Source of the DNA: Flavobacterium crassostreae
Lineage (GTDB): Bacteria; Bacteroidota; Bacteroidia; Flavobacteriales; Flavobacteriaceae
Direction of reading: 5' to 3'
Assembly (NCBI RefSeq): GCF_001831475.1
Contig: NZ_CP017688.1
Coordinates: 248,001-312,000 of the forward strand
Length of the DNA stretch: 64,000 bases
Positions 62,743-64,000 of the stretch are shown one piece after another; positions within the stretch are counted from its first letter, which is position 1, and each line of letters opens with the position of its first letter. Under the pieces are notes generated by a model. It did not search any database, had not been told where the DNA came from, and worked only from the letters and a program-made list of their open reading frames with translations. A program made the translations under genes and the position numbers.

Positions 62743-63115
62743 CAATTAAATCTTTGTATGCTTCGCTTGACAATAAACTATCAAAATCTGCTACATTGGA
62801 TACTTTAATTTTTATCATCCAACCTGCTCCGTATGGGTCTGAATTTACAGTTTCGGGAGTACTCTCTAAAGCGTCATTGAATTCTACTATTTCTCCTGCT
62901 AAAGGTAAAAATAAATCCGATACCGTTTTTACTGCTTCTACAGATCCAAAAACCTCATCTTTTTCGAGAGTTTGGTCTAAGGTTTCTACTTCTACATAAA
63001 CGATGTCTCCTAATTCTTTTTGGGCAAAATCTGTAATTCCTACTGTAGCTACATCTCCATCTAAACTAACCCATTCGTGATCTTTAGTGTACTTTAAATT
63101 TGCTGGTATACTCAT
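62735..63115 (-). CDS. gcvH: Glycine cleavage system H protein
   Basis: The 126-residue lipoyl carrier of the glycine cleavage system shuttles the aminomethyl group between P and T proteins. [34 protein letters not shown] and [17 protein letters not shown] with lipoyl Lys63 are intact. The position directly downstream of sprA and upstream of vanZ is familiar from flavobacteria, as far as I recall. The other glycine cleavage genes are not here. Confidence 0.95.
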   Translation of the reverse strand: MSIPANLKYTKDHEWVSLDGDVATVGITDFAQKELGDIVYVEVETLDQTLEKDEVFGSVEAVKTVSDLFLPLAGEIVEFNDALESTPETVNSDPYGAGWMIKIKVSNVADFDSLLSSEAYKDLIGA

Positions 63116-63200
63116 AATTAATATTAATTGATAATTGATAATTTTATTTATTTGACAAATGTAATAATCTTCTGTTCAAATATGGCTGGGATTTTCAAAA

Positions 63201-64000
63201 TTAATTTCCAAAATTGTATCGCAGGGTTAATCCCGAACGAATATTGGTTAATGGAAATGAAGTAGAAATAACTGCTTTGGAAAAAGAATGATCGTAATAG
63301 AAAATGGCGGTTAAATTTTTGCTGAAAGAATAATCTGCAGTGAATTTTAAGGCCCAAATGTTTTGCCCTCCTGCCAATTGGTTGTTGTCATAATCTAAAT
63401 AACGCACTATGGTTTGGTTGTTTCTGTATGAAAAATCTAGTTTCATGTTAATGTCTCCTTTAATGATTCCGGTAGGGTTGTCTGCCAATCTAGAAGAAAA
63501 TATAACGTCTTTGAAACGATATCCCACACCCACAACGTATTCTAACCCTTTAACTTCGGTCAATAGATTGTTGTCAAAACTCATGGATAATGCTCGGTCT
63601 TTTTTGATTTCGGTAAGTATTTTTAAGGAACTCTTTAATTCAAAATCCATACGAATTAGTGGGCTAAATTGTTCTACTAAATTGATGTTGGACAGAATGG
63701 TTTTGTTGTAAAAATCCCCACTATCATCTACACCATTAGGATCGTTATCATATTTAAAATTAGAACGGTATTGGTTTACGGTATAGGATGCTCTATAGTT
63801 ATGCTGTAATGAAAAACGCTTAAAGTTACGCTTAAACAGATCATAACGCATCAAACCATTGTATTTTACGGACCAATTGGGTATCGGAATGCTTCTAAAA
63901 GCACCTAAAGACACGCCCGACGCATCGCTGCCTGAATATGCTGCCAAGAATGCAGGCAACAACACTGCTTGGTTGTTTTTGCTATAGCCTAAAGGATAGC
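63201..64000 (-). CDS. sprA: T9SS translocon SprA (Sov), C-terminal fragment
   Basis: The gene runs off the right edge of the window; only the last about 265 residues are present and the frame is open to the edge. The fragment reads YPLGYSKNNQAVLLPAFLAAYSGSDASGVSLGAFRSIPIPNWSVKYNGL at its start and ends in outer-membrane barrel strands with LTNIRSGLTLRYNFGN. This is the end of SprA, the giant 36-stranded outer-membrane channel of the type IX secretion system (over 2,000 residues). It needs PorV as plug and shuttle, and both are encoded in this window. gcvH follows 85 bases downstream. Confidence 0.93.
   Translation of the reverse strand, partial: YPLGYSKNNQAVLLPAFLAAYSGSDASGVSLGAFRSIPIPNWSVKYNGLMRYDLFKRNFKRFSLQHNYRASYTVNQYRSNFKYDNDPNGVDDSGDFYNKTILSNINLVEQFSPLIRMDFELKSSLKILTEIKKDRALSMSFDNNLLTEVKGLEYVVGVGYRFKDVIFSSRLADNPTGIIKGDINMKLDFSYRNNQTIVRYLDYDNNQLAGGQNIWALKFTADYSFSKNLTAIFYYDHSFSKAVISTSFPLTNIRSGLTLRYNFGN

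Noticed and set aside
1..64000. CRISPR array, insertion sequence or defence island
   Set aside because: No regularly spaced direct repeats, no transposase frame and no nuclease/helicase cluster were seen; nearly all genes belong to housekeeping or envelope families.

Overview
The window is a gene-dense chromosomal segment of a member of the Flavobacteriaceae, most likely Flavobacterium or a close relative. The evidence is low GC content, AT-rich leaders without Shine-Dalgarno sequences, the Bacteroidetes -7 promoter element TAnnTTTG before many genes, and several components of the type IX secretion system (T9SS) and gliding machinery. About 62 protein genes, one tRNA-Val(UAC), many strong hairpin terminators and three members of an interspersed hairpin repeat can be supported. 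I see no prophage, insertion sequence, CRISPR array or defence island.

Layout. 0-7.4 kb: a Cys-rich secreted protein, a holin-like membrane protein, an alpha/beta hydrolase, an unrecognised lipoprotein, a TonB-dependent receptor with its DUF4249 lipoprotein, and pdxJ. 7.5-15.8 kb: a plus-strand envelope-biogenesis series of CBS protein, nadK, a PorG-like barrel, uppS, bamA, two OmpH/Skp chaperones and murI. 15.8-24.6 kb: gamma-carbonic anhydrase, a NifU-type scaffold, dodecin, a helical-repeat protein, an MscS channel, tsaB, a MacA/TolC-type efflux pair and a DUF4403 lipoprotein. 24.6-29.8 kb: a minus-strand cytochrome oxidase block (heme O synthase, two subunit III proteins, subunit IV, a Cys-less Sco-like protein, Sco, a DUF420/CtaM-like protein and a small CxxC membrane protein). 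29.9-42.6 kb: a RemB-like protein, pyruvate dehydrogenase E2 and E1-alpha, and porV-porU facing away from gldJ. 42.7-50.8 kb: murF, tRNA-Val, folC, an ExbB-ExbD-TonB set, an amino-acid dehydrogenase, a chalcone-isomerase-like protein and anmK. 51-64 kb: acyl-CoA dehydrogenase, DUF3050, ferredoxin, NifU, Mrp, an alkyltransferase-like protein, a LysE-type transporter, trmB, an L,D-transpeptidase, a hibernation factor, a prolyl oligopeptidase, VanZ, gcvH and the 3' end of sprA.

How the parts work together. Outer-membrane biogenesis and T9SS dominate. SprA (translocon), PorV (shuttle), PorU (sortase), GldJ (track/motor lipoprotein), the PorG-like barrel and the RemB-like protein sit beside the machinery that folds barrels (BamA, OmpH/Skp), supplies the lipid carrier (UppS), builds and remodels peptidoglycan (MurI, MurF, AnmK, L,D-transpeptidase) and energises the outer membrane (TonB system). 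The oxidase block supports aerobic respiration, and Fe-S genes occur as a full-length NifU scaffold at 16.6 kb and a ferredoxin-NifU-Mrp group at 53-55 kb.

Nothing here is a clearly new multi-gene system. The most interesting observations are the interspersed repeat, the Cys-less Sco-like protein next to a small CxxC membrane protein in the oxidase block, an alkyltransferase-like protein without its active-site cysteine, the TonB-C-like N-terminus of the RemB-like protein, and the conserved PorG/BAM/Skp gene series.
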